Shown: positions 52,768 to 60,962, counted from the stretch's first letter. The stretch is 64,000 nt of DNA from Actinomycetospora lutea (GCF_028737205.1 NZ_JAQZAL010000010.1:1-64000), one strand, 5' to 3'. Translations and numbers: made by a program. The notes: generated by a model from the sequence alone, not told the origin.

Positions 52768-53859
52768 ATGGCCCGCCGGCTCAGCGACCACTTCGGCCAC
52801 CTGTTCCCGACCACCGCGGTGGGCTCCTACCCGCGGCCGAAGTGGAACACCTTCGACCTCGGCGGCGAGGACATCCGCGTGGCGATGCGCCGCGGCGACT
52901 TCGCCGAGGCCTACAGCGACGGCGTCCGCGCCATGATCGGCGACCAGGTGGACGCCGGCGTCGACCTGCCCACCGACGGCCACCTCTGGTACGACCGCCA
53001 CGAGGGCTTCATCTCCTCGTTCCTGCTCTACCCGGCCTACCACCTCGACGGCATCACGGTGGAGCCCGCGCCCAACCACCTGTTCGACATGTTCGGCACC
53101 GAGACCGCCGCGCCGTTCGCCGGCACCTGGAGCGAGGTCGCCGTCGACGGCCCGATCGGGCGCGGCACCATGCACCTCGCCGACCTGTGGACCAGCGCCC
53201 GCGCCGTCAGCCCCCGCACCGTCAAGTTCTGCAGCGGCATGGGCCCGGCCAACCTCGCCGGCTGGCTGACCGACCGCCACTACCACGACAAGAAGGCCCT
53301 GTACCGCGACCTCGCGGCCGCCTACAACGCGGAGTTCAAGGACGCGGTCGCCGCCGGCGTGGAGGTGCTGCAGCTCGACGACGTCGGCTTCACCCTGCAC
53401 CAGCCCGAGGACTACCCGCTGGTCGTCGAGACGCTCAACCAGGCGCTCGACGGCGTCGAGGCGCTCACGATCTTCCATATCTGCCACCTGGCCAGCGGCG
53501 TCCCCGTCGGCATCACCCCGTACGCGGGCTTCCACGAGCTCGTCGCGAACGAGCTGCAGGTCGACGCCGTCGAGTACGCCTTCGCCGAGACCGGGTTCCC
53601 GGACGACGACTTCGACCTGTGGTCGCGCTACCCCAGCGACAAGGGCATCGGCGTGGGGTGCATCGACATCAAGCGCCTCGTCGTCGAGACGCCGGACGCG
53701 ATCGTCGCCGGCGTGCGCAAGGCCCTCGAGCACGTCTCGCCCGACCGCGTGCACCTGACCTCGGACTGCGGACTGTTCTCGCTGCCGCGTCCGATGGCGC
53801 GCGGGAAGCTGGTGTCGATGGCGAAGGCGGCCGAGCAGCTGCGGGCCGAGTTCAGCTGA
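52768..53859 (+). CDS. MetE C-terminal-domain-like protein (UroD/MetE fold)
   Basis: A 363-residue single-domain protein resembling the catalytic half of cobalamin-independent methionine synthase. Zinc ligands are in place: H237 and C239 (IFHICHLAS), E269 (VEYAFAET) and C334 (TSDCGLFSLPR). The N-terminal folate-binding half of MetE is absent. Such stand-alone proteins act as methyltransferases or in catabolic demethylation. Good ATG with GGGAGG upstream. It is the first structural gene of the LysR-linked operon. The substrate is unknown; housekeeping methionine synthesis is unlikely. Confidence 0.85.
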   Translation: MARRLSDHFGHLFPTTAVGSYPRPKWNTFDLGGEDIRVAMRRGDFAEAYSDGVRAMIGDQVDAGVDLPTDGHLWYDRHEGFISSFLLYPAYHLDGITVEPAPNHLFDMFGTETAAPFAGTWSEVAVDGPIGRGTMHLADLWTSARAVSPRTVKFCSGMGPANLAGWLTDRHYHDKKALYRDLAAAYNAEFKDAVAAGVEVLQLDDVGFTLHQPEDYPLVVETLNQALDGVEALTIFHICHLASGVPVGITPYAGFHELVANELQVDAVEYAFAETGFPDDDFDLWSRYPSDKGIGVGCIDIKRLVVETPDAIVAGVRKALEHVSPDRVHLTSDCGLFSLPRPMARGKLVSMAKAAEQLRAEFS

Positions 53860-53868
53860 GGAGGAGCG

Positions 53869-54774
53869 TTGCGCTGGAGCACGTACCGGACGACCGACGG
53901 GGACGAACAGGTCGGCCTCTGGCGGGGCGACCGGCTCCACCCCGTCCCGGGGACGTCGTCGCTGCTCGAACTGATCGCGCGCGAGCGGCTGGCGACGGCG
54001 GCCGAGCAGGTCGGCGAGCCGATCGACCCGAGCACCGTCGTCCTCCTCCCGCCGATCCCCCGGCCGCCGTCGATCCGCGACTTCATGGCGTTCGAGGAGC
54101 ACGTCGTCACGGCCAGCGCGGCGATCGGGCTGACCGTCGACCCGCTCTGGTACCAGCAGCCCTGCTTCTACTTCACCAACCCGGCGTCGCTGCGCGGCCC
54201 GCACGACGAGATCCCGGTGCCGCCCGGGAGCGCCGCGCTGGACTACGAGCTCGAGATCGCGGCGGTGATCGGCCGGGAGGGGCGTGACGTGGCCCCGGCC
54301 GACGCGGCCGACCACATCGCGGGCTACCTGCTCTTCTGCGACTGGAGCGCCCGCGACCTGCAGGGCACCGAGATGAAGCTGAACCTCGGCCCGGCAAAGG
54401 GCAAGGACTTCGCCTCGAGCTGCGGGCCGTGGATGGTCACGCCCGACGAGCTCGTGCCGACCGCGGCGATGGCGGCCTCGGTGAACGGCCGGCCGTGCAG
54501 CGCGGGCCGTCTCGACGCCCTGTACTGGAGCTTCGCGCAGATGATCGCCTACGCCTCGCGCGGCACCCGCGTGGTGCCGGGCGACCTCATCGGTTCGGGC
54601 ACGGTCGGCACCGGCTGCCTGCTCGAGCTCTCCCGGGTCCACGGCGGCGACGCCTATCCGTGGCTGCAGCCCGGCGACCGTGTCCACCTCGAGGCCGAGG
54701 GGCTCGGCGCCATCGACGCCGGCATCGTCCCGGGCCCGGCTCCCGTCCCGCTCCGACCGGAAGGCACCTCGTGA
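53869..54774 (+). CDS. Fumarylacetoacetate hydrolase family protein
   Basis: A 301-residue FAH-fold protein, starting with TTG 53869 behind GAGGAGGAG. The N-terminal capping part is typical, and the C-terminal catalytic domain has PCFYFTNPASLRGPHDEIPVPPGSAALDYELEIAAVIGREGRDV, with the metal-binding D...E...E pattern, and LLFCDWSARDLQ. The family hydrolyses carbon-carbon bonds of beta-diketone-like ring-cleavage products or decarboxylates oxaloacetate-type acids. Its place after the MetE-like gene and before the metallo-hydrolase supports a catabolic operon. GTGA overlap with the next gene. Confidence 0.9.
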   Translation: MRWSTYRTTDGDEQVGLWRGDRLHPVPGTSSLLELIARERLATAAEQVGEPIDPSTVVLLPPIPRPPSIRDFMAFEEHVVTASAAIGLTVDPLWYQQPCFYFTNPASLRGPHDEIPVPPGSAALDYELEIAAVIGREGRDVAPADAADHIAGYLLFCDWSARDLQGTEMKLNLGPAKGKDFASSCGPWMVTPDELVPTAAMAASVNGRPCSAGRLDALYWSFAQMIAYASRGTRVVPGDLIGSGTVGTGCLLELSRVHGGDAYPWLQPGDRVHLEAEGLGAIDAGIVPGPAPVPLRPEGTS

Positions 54775-55748
54775 GCAGCAGCACCGTCGACATCACCGTG
54801 CCCGGACCCCCGCGGTGCGAGGAGGTCTCCGACGGCATCCACGCCTACGTCCAGCCCGACGGCACGTGGTGGATCAACAACACCGGGTTCGTCGTCGGGC
54901 CGCAGGGCGTGGTCGCGATCGACGCGTGCTCCACCGAGCGGCGCACCCGCGCGTTCCTCGACACGATCGCGTCGGTCACCGACCGGCCCGTGCGCACCCT
55001 GGTGAACACCCACCACCACGGCGACCACACGTTCGGCAACGCGCTCTTCGGCGGCGCCGCGATCGTGGCGCACGAGCGGACGCGCTCGGAGGCGATCGCG
55101 TTCGGCCCGGCGCGCGAGCTGCCCTACTGGCACAACCCCGAGTGGGGCGACCTCCCCCTCGACCCGCCGTTCGTCACCTACACCGACCGGATCGCCGTGC
55201 ACGCCGGCGACCTGCGCGGCGACGTCCTGTACGTCGGCACCCCGGCGCACACGACCAACGACTCGATCGTCTGGTTCCCCGACCGCTCGACGCTCTTCTG
55301 CGGAGACCTGATCTTCAACGGCGGCACGCCGTTCCTGCTCATGGGCTCGGTGGCGGGCGCGATCGACGTGCTCGAGAACGTCATCGCGCCGCTGGAGGCG
55401 CAGACCGTCGTGCCCGGGCACGGCCCGGTGTTCCACGACCGCGCCCCGCTCGACGCGACGCTGGACTACCTGCGCTTCGTCCTCGACGTCGCCCAGCGCG
55501 GCCGCGCTGCCGGCGTCAGCCCGCTGCAGGCGGCCCGCGACACCGACCTCGGCCGGTTCACCGACTGGCCCGACGCCGAGCGCATCGTCGGCAACCTGCA
55601 CCGCGCCTACGCCGAGCTCGGTGGGATGCGCAGCGAAGCGGAGCCGGACCCGTCGCCGGCGCTGGAGCGCGGCGGGCAGATCGACGTGTTCGGGGCGCTC
55701 GACGACATGGTGACCTACCACGGCGGCCCGCTGACCTGCTTCGCCTGA
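54771..55748 (+). CDS. Metallo-beta-lactamase-fold hydrolase
   Basis: A 325-residue MBL-fold enzyme. The dinuclear metal motif THHHGDH is intact (H81, H83, D85, H86), with later ligands in GTPAHTTNDSIVWF, LFCGDLIF and VPGHGPV. It is probably a thioesterase- or lactonase-like hydrolase rather than a beta-lactamase. The GTG start overlaps the FAH stop. The C-terminal segment GGMRSEAEPDPSPALERGGQ (about 283-302) looks like a local insertion before the conserved end. It is the last gene of the LysR-linked operon. Confidence 0.85.
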   Translation: MSSSTVDITVPGPPRCEEVSDGIHAYVQPDGTWWINNTGFVVGPQGVVAIDACSTERRTRAFLDTIASVTDRPVRTLVNTHHHGDHTFGNALFGGAAIVAHERTRSEAIAFGPARELPYWHNPEWGDLPLDPPFVTYTDRIAVHAGDLRGDVLYVGTPAHTTNDSIVWFPDRSTLFCGDLIFNGGTPFLLMGSVAGAIDVLENVIAPLEAQTVVPGHGPVFHDRAPLDATLDYLRFVLDVAQRGRAAGVSPLQAARDTDLGRFTDWPDAERIVGNLHRAYAELGGMRSEAEPDPSPALERGGQIDVFGALDDMVTYHGGPLTCFA

Positions 55749-55775
55749 ACCCAGCGCACCGTCGTCTCCACGCTC

Positions 55776-55805
55776 GGTTGCCACTCGCGGGGACGGTCTC
55801 GTAGA
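55776..55805 (+). promoter_or_regulatory. ECF-like promoter element, upstream copy
   Basis: GGTTGCCA (55776-55783), a 16-bp spacer, then CGTAGA (55800-55805). The same pair occurs 78 bases downstream. The -35 GGTTGCC plus -10 CGTAGA layout resembles promoters of extracytoplasmic-function or related alternative sigma factors. Confidence 0.5.
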
Positions 55806-55853
55806 AGCTGTCCCGGGCGTCACCCCCGGGCCCGAAATCTCCTCCTGCCCGCC

Positions 55854-55882
55854 GGTTGCCATCCGCCACCGGCGTTCGTAGA
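55854..55882 (+). promoter_or_regulatory. ECF-like promoter element, downstream copy
   Basis: GGTTGCCA (55854-55861), a 15-bp spacer, then CGTAGA (55877-55882), ending 31 bases before the ATG of the 132-residue gene. The match to the upstream copy is exact in both boxes. Spacer lengths differ by one, so one of the two may be weaker. Confidence 0.55.
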
Positions 55883-55913
55883 TGCTCGTGAGGACCCTGA
55901 CAGAGGAGCAGTC

Positions 55914-56312
55914 ATGAGCATCAGTAGGTGGTGGTCGCGGGTACGACCGCAGCAGTCGACGACGGACGAGCACGAGTCCGCAGCGGACGCGCTCGCGTTC
56001 CTTCCGCCCGAGGCCCAGGACGTGCTCGCGAGTCTTCACGGAGCGCCGCCGACCGTGTGCCAGGCGGTTGTTCAGCTCCTGCCACTCGGCTCTCGCATCG
56101 CACTGGAGCAGAACGGTCTCGCACGCCAACGGGACGTTCCCGGCGACCACTACCGGCTGGTGCTCACCTCCAAGGCCTTCGAAGTGATGGAGGTTGCCGC
56201 AGCGTGCGCGGAGGGCTACGACCTCGAGACCGACATCGAGGACGACGAGCTGGACCAGCGGGCGCGTGCAGCCCTTGTTGCCCGGTCCGCCACACGGGAC
56301 CCGCGCACCTGA
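55914..56312 (+). CDS. Small protein of unknown function, possible degenerate winged helix
   Basis: A 132-residue protein. The middle (AFLPPEAQDVLASLHGAPPTVCQAVVQLLPLGSRIALEQNGLAR, then VPGDHYRLVLTSKAFEVMEVAAACAEG) has the alternation of helix and wing seen in MarR-like domains, but no confident match. The C-terminus is strongly acidic (YDLETDIEDDELDQRARAAL). ATG 55914 follows AGAGGAG. It lies behind two ECF-like promoters and is convergent with a sigma-like gene, which suggests membership in a small regulatory island. Confidence 0.65.
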   Translation: MSISRWWSRVRPQQSTTDEHESAADALAFLPPEAQDVLASLHGAPPTVCQAVVQLLPLGSRIALEQNGLARQRDVPGDHYRLVLTSKAFEVMEVAAACAEGYDLETDIEDDELDQRARAALVARSATRDPRT

Positions 56313-56333
56313 TCGCCGGGCGAGCGCGCGTGC

Positions 56334-56948
56334 TCAGTCACCGGAGCTCTCGCGCAGGTGCGCGCGAAACCGCTCGAGGGCCTTCGCCACGCCGGTATGG
56401 CTGAGACCGCAGAGTTCGGCCACCCGCCGATTGCTGGGCACGTCCCCGGTCGTCTCGATCTGGTCCAGCAGGCAGGTGGCGACCCGGAAGGCCGTCGCAT
56501 CTCCGCTCCTCCGCACAGCCGACAAGGCCGAGCGAACGAGATCCACCGTGGCGCGGCGCTCGAGTTTCGCCACGACTTCGGCATCAGCGAATTTCTCCGG
56601 CAGGTGCTCGGGCGAGACGGTGAACTCCCGCCCGTGCCGGGCGCTCTTGATGTGGTCGATCCCCCCGTGTCGCACAGCGGTCATGAGGTATCCCGGCACC
56701 TGCTCGGGGTCGACGCGCGCCTCGGCGACCTTACGCAGTACACCCACAACCGCGTCCGCCGCGATGTCACGCGCGTCGTCGTCTGCGATCGTCGGAAAGC
56801 GACGCCGCAAGTATCCCTCCAGAAACCGGAGAGCATCGGCCGTGAGGGCTCGGTCCGGGTCTGGACCGCCGGCGAGCGCCTTGCTGAAGTCCGCCAGACG
56901 ATCCTGCGTCGCGAAGGGCCCCCTGCCGACCGGATTCTCGTCAGCCAC
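56334..56948 (-). CDS. Sigma-70-like / RNA polymerase sigma factor-like protein
   Basis: A 204-residue protein with a sigma region 2-like core (FLEGYLRRRFPTIADDDARDIAADAVVGVLRKVAEARVDPEQVPGYLMTAVRHGGIDHIKS, about 43-105) and a C-terminal HTH (NRRVAELCGLSHTGVAKALERFRAHL, about 172-197) resembling region 4. Region 1.2 and a clear anti-sigma partner are missing. The GTG start overlaps the upstream Cys-rich gene by 8 bases, so they are co-translated. It is the natural candidate for recognising the tandem promoters at 55776-55882. It could also be an unrelated DNA-binding regulator. Confidence 0.7.
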   Translation of the reverse strand: MADENPVGRGPFATQDRLADFSKALAGGPDPDRALTADALRFLEGYLRRRFPTIADDDARDIAADAVVGVLRKVAEARVDPEQVPGYLMTAVRHGGIDHIKSARHGREFTVSPEHLPEKFADAEVVAKLERRATVDLVRSALSAVRRSGDATAFRVATCLLDQIETTGDVPSNRRVAELCGLSHTGVAKALERFRAHLRESSGD

Positions 56949-57744
56949 GGACGTTCACCGCATCCTCCGCCATGGAGCGCGCGAATTCCTCGACCGCCGC
57001 TCTGACCGAATCGGCGGTGATGGGTCCTAGCCGGTACTGCCGTTCGCGCGCTCGGAGTTCCTCGGCGAGTTCCTGCCAGCTCACGGTGACCATCTCGTCG
57101 ACCCCGCCCTCGAGCCGATCCAGGAAGTGGGTCACGGCCAGATACTGGAGCTTCTGCGCGGGGTGCAGCGGCCTGGCCGACCGCAGGGCGCCGAGGGCCT
57201 CACGCACGGCCGCGACCGACGACTCCGTCCCGAACGCACGTCGGACCAGATGACGATCCCGCGCCTCGGTGCGTGCGAGACTCGCCCTGTCCGACGAGCA
57301 CGAGTGGCCGAAACCGCAGTCCTCCGACGCCCAGCAACCTCTGGCGATCATGCATTGCCGCTGCCGGATCGCCTCGTTGTCAGCGTCGCTCAGGAGAGCA
57401 TCCGCGTTGATGGACCGGGGTTGCCGAGCGTAGACCGGCGCGATGAACTCGACCGTCGTGCGCCAGGCGATGCGCTGCACGCTCTGCGTCGGGAGGATCA
57501 CACCGAAGGCGTCCGCGAGGTACCGCTCCACCGCTTGGATCAATTCATTGCACGCGTGTCGGACCGTGGCTTGATGGTGTCGGCGCATAACACGTACGGA
57601 GTAGGCGCGCGAGTTCACCCTCGCGACAGAGGCACGGACCCGACGCCGCGCGACATCTGATCTCCCTCCTGATTGCATCTCGGTCCGCCGCGCCTGAATA
57701 TCCGTCAGCGCGAGTTCCCCCGTAGGAGACTGATCTTCTCCCAT
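56941..57744 (-). CDS. Protein of unknown function with an evenly spaced cysteine array
   Basis: A 267-residue protein. ATG 57744 has AAGGGGGG upstream. An arginine-rich N-terminus precedes a helical domain (HACNELIQAVERYLADAFG, VQRIAWRTTVEFIAPVYARQP). Residues 131-149 hold C131, C137, C143 and C149, each separated by exactly five residues (CMIARGC, CWASEDC, CGFGHSC), then a helical C-terminal part (VREALGALRSARPLHPAQKLQYLAVTHFLDRLE). Such spacing could bind zinc or an iron-sulfur cluster, but it fits no family I know. It is coupled to the sigma-like gene and may sense a redox or metal signal for it; that is inference. Confidence 0.65.
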   Translation of the reverse strand: MGEDQSPTGELALTDIQARRTEMQSGGRSDVARRRVRASVARVNSRAYSVRVMRRHHQATVRHACNELIQAVERYLADAFGVILPTQSVQRIAWRTTVEFIAPVYARQPRSINADALLSDADNEAIRQRQCMIARGCWASEDCGFGHSCSSDRASLARTEARDRHLVRRAFGTESSVAAVREALGALRSARPLHPAQKLQYLAVTHFLDRLEGGVDEMVTVSWQELAEELRARERQYRLGPITADSVRAAVEEFARSMAEDAVNVRG

Positions 57745-57866
57745 CGGCGGCCCCCCTTCGGACCGCACGTGCTCTATTGGGCAGTCCACCGCTCGGTGAT
57801 ACGGTACGCACACAACGACCGCGACGTGTTAACCCATAAGGGTGACCGTGTTGACCGGGGGCAGCT

Positions 57867-58529
57867 ATGTCGTTGCTGGCAGCAATCATGACCTCCTCGG
57901 TCTTCGCATTCTTCGGTTTTCCATTTCGTTACTACGCCTGCTGGTGGTCGTTCTCCCGGCTCGGCTCGACGACGCTGGTCTTGGTCTATTTCTTCGTCGC
58001 CGGCGCCGGCGGCGGCTTTCTCGGCTGGCTCCTGGGACGGGCCGCGAACCTGCACCCCACGTCCAGCCTTGCTGCAGACGGCATCTTCTACGGCCTGGCG
58101 GGCGCCATCGCTCTGCGGGCCGACTTCGGACCACGGAAACGGCGATCACCGACGGACAGGACCGACCCGGTCCTTCAGGATGTGCGTTCGATCCTCGGGT
58201 TCGCGGTGACGTGGGTCGAAAAAGCCTTGGATGACCTGACGGAGATGAAGGCCGGCAACTGGCTGAACAGAATGACAGACGAGAACCTGAGCGAGCAGGC
58301 CAACGCGATCCAGTCCCGCATCAAAGGTCGATCCGACGTTCCCGCCAAGGCCAAGAAGCAGATGCGCGAACGGCTCGTCTCCAGCCTCGAGAGCCTCGGG
58401 TCCGCCAATGGCGCCGAGGCGCGTGGAGACATCGTGTGGTTCTGCGCCGAGTACTATTCGACTTCACACATCCCTCGTCTGGAGAGTCGATTGCGTCCGC
58501 AATCGCGCCGGGTATCGACCACGGCTTGA
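57867..58529 (+). CDS. Membrane protein of unknown function with a soluble C-terminal domain
   Basis: A 220-residue protein. The first 90 residues contain two or three membrane segments (LLAAIMTSSVFAFFGFPF, STTLVLVYFFVAGAGGGFLGWLLG and SLAADGIFYGLAGAIAL). Residues 95-220 are soluble, charged and helical (VTWVEKALDDLTEMKAGNWLNRMTDENLSEQANAIQSRI). Base composition here is visibly less GC-rich than the flanking genes, suggesting acquisition. It is divergent from the Cys-array gene with a 122-bp spacer. ATG 57867 is the first good start. Function unknown. Confidence 0.65.
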   Translation: MSLLAAIMTSSVFAFFGFPFRYYACWWSFSRLGSTTLVLVYFFVAGAGGGFLGWLLGRAANLHPTSSLAADGIFYGLAGAIALRADFGPRKRRSPTDRTDPVLQDVRSILGFAVTWVEKALDDLTEMKAGNWLNRMTDENLSEQANAIQSRIKGRSDVPAKAKKQMRERLVSSLESLGSANGAEARGDIVWFCAEYYSTSHIPRLESRLRPQSRRVSTTA

Positions 58530-58761
58530 AACGAGAGGCGTGCTCCGACGAACCTCCAGCGACCGTCGTCCGACCCCCGGGGTCGGCTGATCGCACCGCG
58601 GGACACGGCGGAACCTCGCCCCGCGATGACCGTCGAAGGAGGTGACACCGCGACGACGAGCCAGTGGCCCGATCACCTCGACGCCAGGGCGCGGGCGGCG
58701 GCGCCCGCGACAACCCCGGCCGGCGGTGCCACCCTGAGGGATGTCCGCAGGGAGGCAGCGC

Positions 58762-59961
58762 ATGACGACGATCTCCGGCGCGCGGGTGTTCGACGGGACC
58801 GATGTCCTCGGCACGGCGAGCGTGTCGTTCGAGGACGGCGTCATCACCGAGGTCCGCCCCGGATCGGACCACGACGGGGACGTCGACGGCCGCGGGATGA
58901 CGCTGCTCCCGGGGCTCATCGACGCCCACGTGCACCTGCGCGGTGCAGGCAACCTCGGGCAGGACATGCGCTACGGCGTCACCACCGTGCTGGACATGTT
59001 CTCGGCGCCCCCGCAGTTCACCGCCATGCTGCGACGTCGCGCGGCGCGGCACACCGAGGAGGCCGACCTGCGCAGCTCCGGGCTCATGGCCGGCGCGGTC
59101 GACGGCTGGCCCGCGGTCATCCTGCCGCCCGACCCCTCGGGCTGGCGGATGCCCGGGCTCTCGGGTCCCGAGGACGCCGAGCAGTTCGTCGCCGACCGCG
59201 TCCGTGAGGGCTCCGACTACCTCAAGGTGTTCGTCGAGAACAGTGCCGACGTCGATCGGCCGGTGCTCAGCCCGGAGACGGTCGCCGCGGTGTGCGCGAG
59301 CGCGCGCTCGCACGGCCTGCAGACCGTCGCCCACGCGCCGACCCGCTGGGCTTTCCGCACCGCGATCGAGGCCGGCGTCGACGTCCTCACCCACGTCCCG
59401 CTCGACGGCCCGATGGACGACGACCTCGACCTCGCCGGCCTCGTCGTCTGCCCGACCCTGACGATGATGCGGGCCCGCGCCGACGCCCGGAGCACCGACG
59501 AGCTGCTCGCCGACCCGCGCCTGCTCGCCGGCCTCGACAAGGAGGTCACCGACGCGCTGCGCGCCGGCGACCGGGGCCACCTGCCGGTCAGCAAGCGCCC
59601 CGGCACCGACTACGCGCACGCCGCCGAGAACCTCGCGCGGCTGGCCGAGGGCGGCGCCACGGTGCTCGCCGGCACCGACGCCAACGACGTCCCGGGCCAC
59701 GCGGCGGCCGTGCTCCACGGCGCGTCGATGCACCTCGAGCTCGCGCTGCTCGCCCGCGCCGGCATGACCCCGCGGGAAGTGCTGCGCGCCGCGACGTCGG
59801 TGCCCGCCGCCGTCTTCGGGCTCGCCGACCGCGGCCGCATCGCGCCCGGACAGCGCGCCGACCTGCTGCTCGTCGCCGGCGACCCGCTCACCGACATCAC
59901 GGCGACCCGCGACGTGCGCGGCGTCTGGCGGTCCGGTGTCCGGTTCTCTGACGATCCCTAG
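58762..59961 (+). CDS. Amidohydrolase family protein
   Basis: A 399-residue metal-dependent amidohydrolase with the composite-domain layout. N-terminal strands (TTISGARVFDGTDVLGTASVSFEDGVITEVRPG) lead into LLPGLIDAHVHLRGAG, carrying the HxH metal motif, then DYLKVFVENSAD, AHAPTRWAFRTAIEAGVDVLTH, and the catalytic-aspartate region LAGTDANDVPGHAAAVLHGASMHLEL. The C-terminal GLADRGRIAPGQRADLLLVAGDPL is the typical closing motif. ATG 58762 follows GGGAGGC. It resembles imidazolonepropionase/prolidase-type hydrolases; the substrate is unknown. Confidence 0.9.
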   Translation: MTTISGARVFDGTDVLGTASVSFEDGVITEVRPGSDHDGDVDGRGMTLLPGLIDAHVHLRGAGNLGQDMRYGVTTVLDMFSAPPQFTAMLRRRAARHTEEADLRSSGLMAGAVDGWPAVILPPDPSGWRMPGLSGPEDAEQFVADRVREGSDYLKVFVENSADVDRPVLSPETVAAVCASARSHGLQTVAHAPTRWAFRTAIEAGVDVLTHVPLDGPMDDDLDLAGLVVCPTLTMMRARADARSTDELLADPRLLAGLDKEVTDALRAGDRGHLPVSKRPGTDYAHAAENLARLAEGGATVLAGTDANDVPGHAAAVLHGASMHLELALLARAGMTPREVLRAATSVPAAVFGLADRGRIAPGQRADLLLVAGDPLTDITATRDVRGVWRSGVRFSDDP

Positions 59962-60290
59962 CGCTCTCTCGCGTCCGCGCTAGACAGCGCGAGAATGGGC
60001 GAGGAACACGCGCATCCGGGTGTATCGGGCCGTCTCGCGATCACGCTAGACGACCGGAGACAGTCCGAGATCCGCCAGGACGGGCACGGTCATCGGCCTG
60101 AACCGCCGCCCGGTCGACCCCGAGGTCGTCGACCAGGAGCCGCTGCTCGACCTGCTCTCCAGCCTCCTGTCCTCGGTGCTCGAGGCCGACACGGCCGCGG
60201 TCGACTCGGCGCGGGCCCCTCGAGCGCGCGGTCAGCGAGAGCGAGTCCGACGCGCTGACCGGGCCGTGAGCCGCCGGACCTGCCGACGCT
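59962..60290. other. Intergenic stretch over 300 bp with a gene remnant
   Basis: The 329 bases between the amidohydrolase and GntR genes hold the GGDEF remnant (60085-60270) and, before it, imperfect palindromes built on CTCTCGCG/CGCGAGAA (about 59963-59993). No intact gene, RNA or clear terminator is seen. Confidence 0.6.
60085..60270 (+). pseudogene. Remnant of a GAF-GGDEF (diguanylate cyclase-type) gene
   Basis: In one frame the DNA encodes GTVIGLNRRPVDPEVV and EPLLDLLSSLLSSVLEADTAAVDSARA, which looks like the end of a GAF domain and a linker helix. After a frame change near 60219 it continues LERAVSESESDALTGP and then stops. DALTG is the start of GGDEF domains, which normally continue LYNRR. 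The start, the catalytic GGDEF motif and most of the protein are missing. This is a decayed gene fragment with no product. Confidence 0.6.
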
Positions 60291-60962
60291 CTAGCCCGTG
60301 AGCTGGGCGGTCGCGGTCTCGGCGGCGTGGCGGATGTGCAGGACGCACGCCTCGGCGGCCGCGTCCGCGTCGCGGGCCTCGATGGCGTCGACGACCGCGC
60401 GCAGCTCGGCGGCCGCGCGGGCGGGGCGGCCCGGCGCGGACAGCGAGGTCGCGCGCAGCAGCCGCACCCGCGCCTGCAGGCCGGCGAGCGTCTGCTGCAG
60501 CGGCCCGCTCGCCGAGCCCTCCATGAGCACCTCGTAGAAGCGGTCCTTGGCGCCGAGGTGGTCCCCGTCGCCGTCGGCGCTGCGCGCGATCTCGTCGACG
60601 GCCGCCCGCAGCGCGCGGACCTGCTCCTCGCCCGCGCGCTGCACGAACCGGCGCACCGCGAGCGCCTCGAGCGAGGCCCGCATCTCGTAGATGTCGGCGG
60701 CGTCGGACGCCGACAGCGAGGTCACCTCGGCCCCGCGCTGCGGCACGACGGTGACCAGGCCCTCCGCCGCGAGCTGGCGGATCACCTCGCGCACCGTGGC
60801 CCGCGACACCCCCAGGCTCTCGGTGAGCTCGCGCTCGATCAGCCGCTCGCCGGGCTTGAGCCGCAGGTCGAGGATCGCCGCGCGCACCCGGTCGGTGACC
60901 TGCTCGCGCAGCGGCGCGGCCACCCGCGGCAGCGGCTCGGATCCCCAGACCGACGACCTCAC
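60291..60962 (-). CDS. GntR-family regulator with FCD domain
   Basis: A 223-residue FadR/VanR-subfamily repressor. The N-terminal winged helix is LREQVTDRVRAAILDLRLKPGERLIERELTESLGVSRATVREVIRQLAAEGLV (about 17-70). The C-terminal all-helical FCD domain (IYEMRASLEALAVRRFVQRAG ... DRFYEVLMEGSASGPL ... AVVDAIEARDADAAAEACVLHIRHA) binds a metal and an organic acid in relatives. Its GTG overlaps the stop of the tandem carboxymuconolactone-decarboxylase gene, so it is the last gene of the catabolic operon. It probably controls that operon. Confidence 0.9.
   Translation of the reverse strand: MRSSVWGSEPLPRVAAPLREQVTDRVRAAILDLRLKPGERLIERELTESLGVSRATVREVIRQLAAEGLVTVVPQRGAEVTSLSASDAADIYEMRASLEALAVRRFVQRAGEEQVRALRAAVDEIARSADGDGDHLGAKDRFYEVLMEGSASGPLQQTLAGLQARVRLLRATSLSAPGRPARAAAELRAVVDAIEARDADAAAEACVLHIRHAAETATAQLTG

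Noticed and set aside
58530-58761. Possible small gene between the membrane protein and the amidohydrolase
   Set aside because: Frames in this 232-base spacer lack a convincing start or family similarity; nothing supported was seen.
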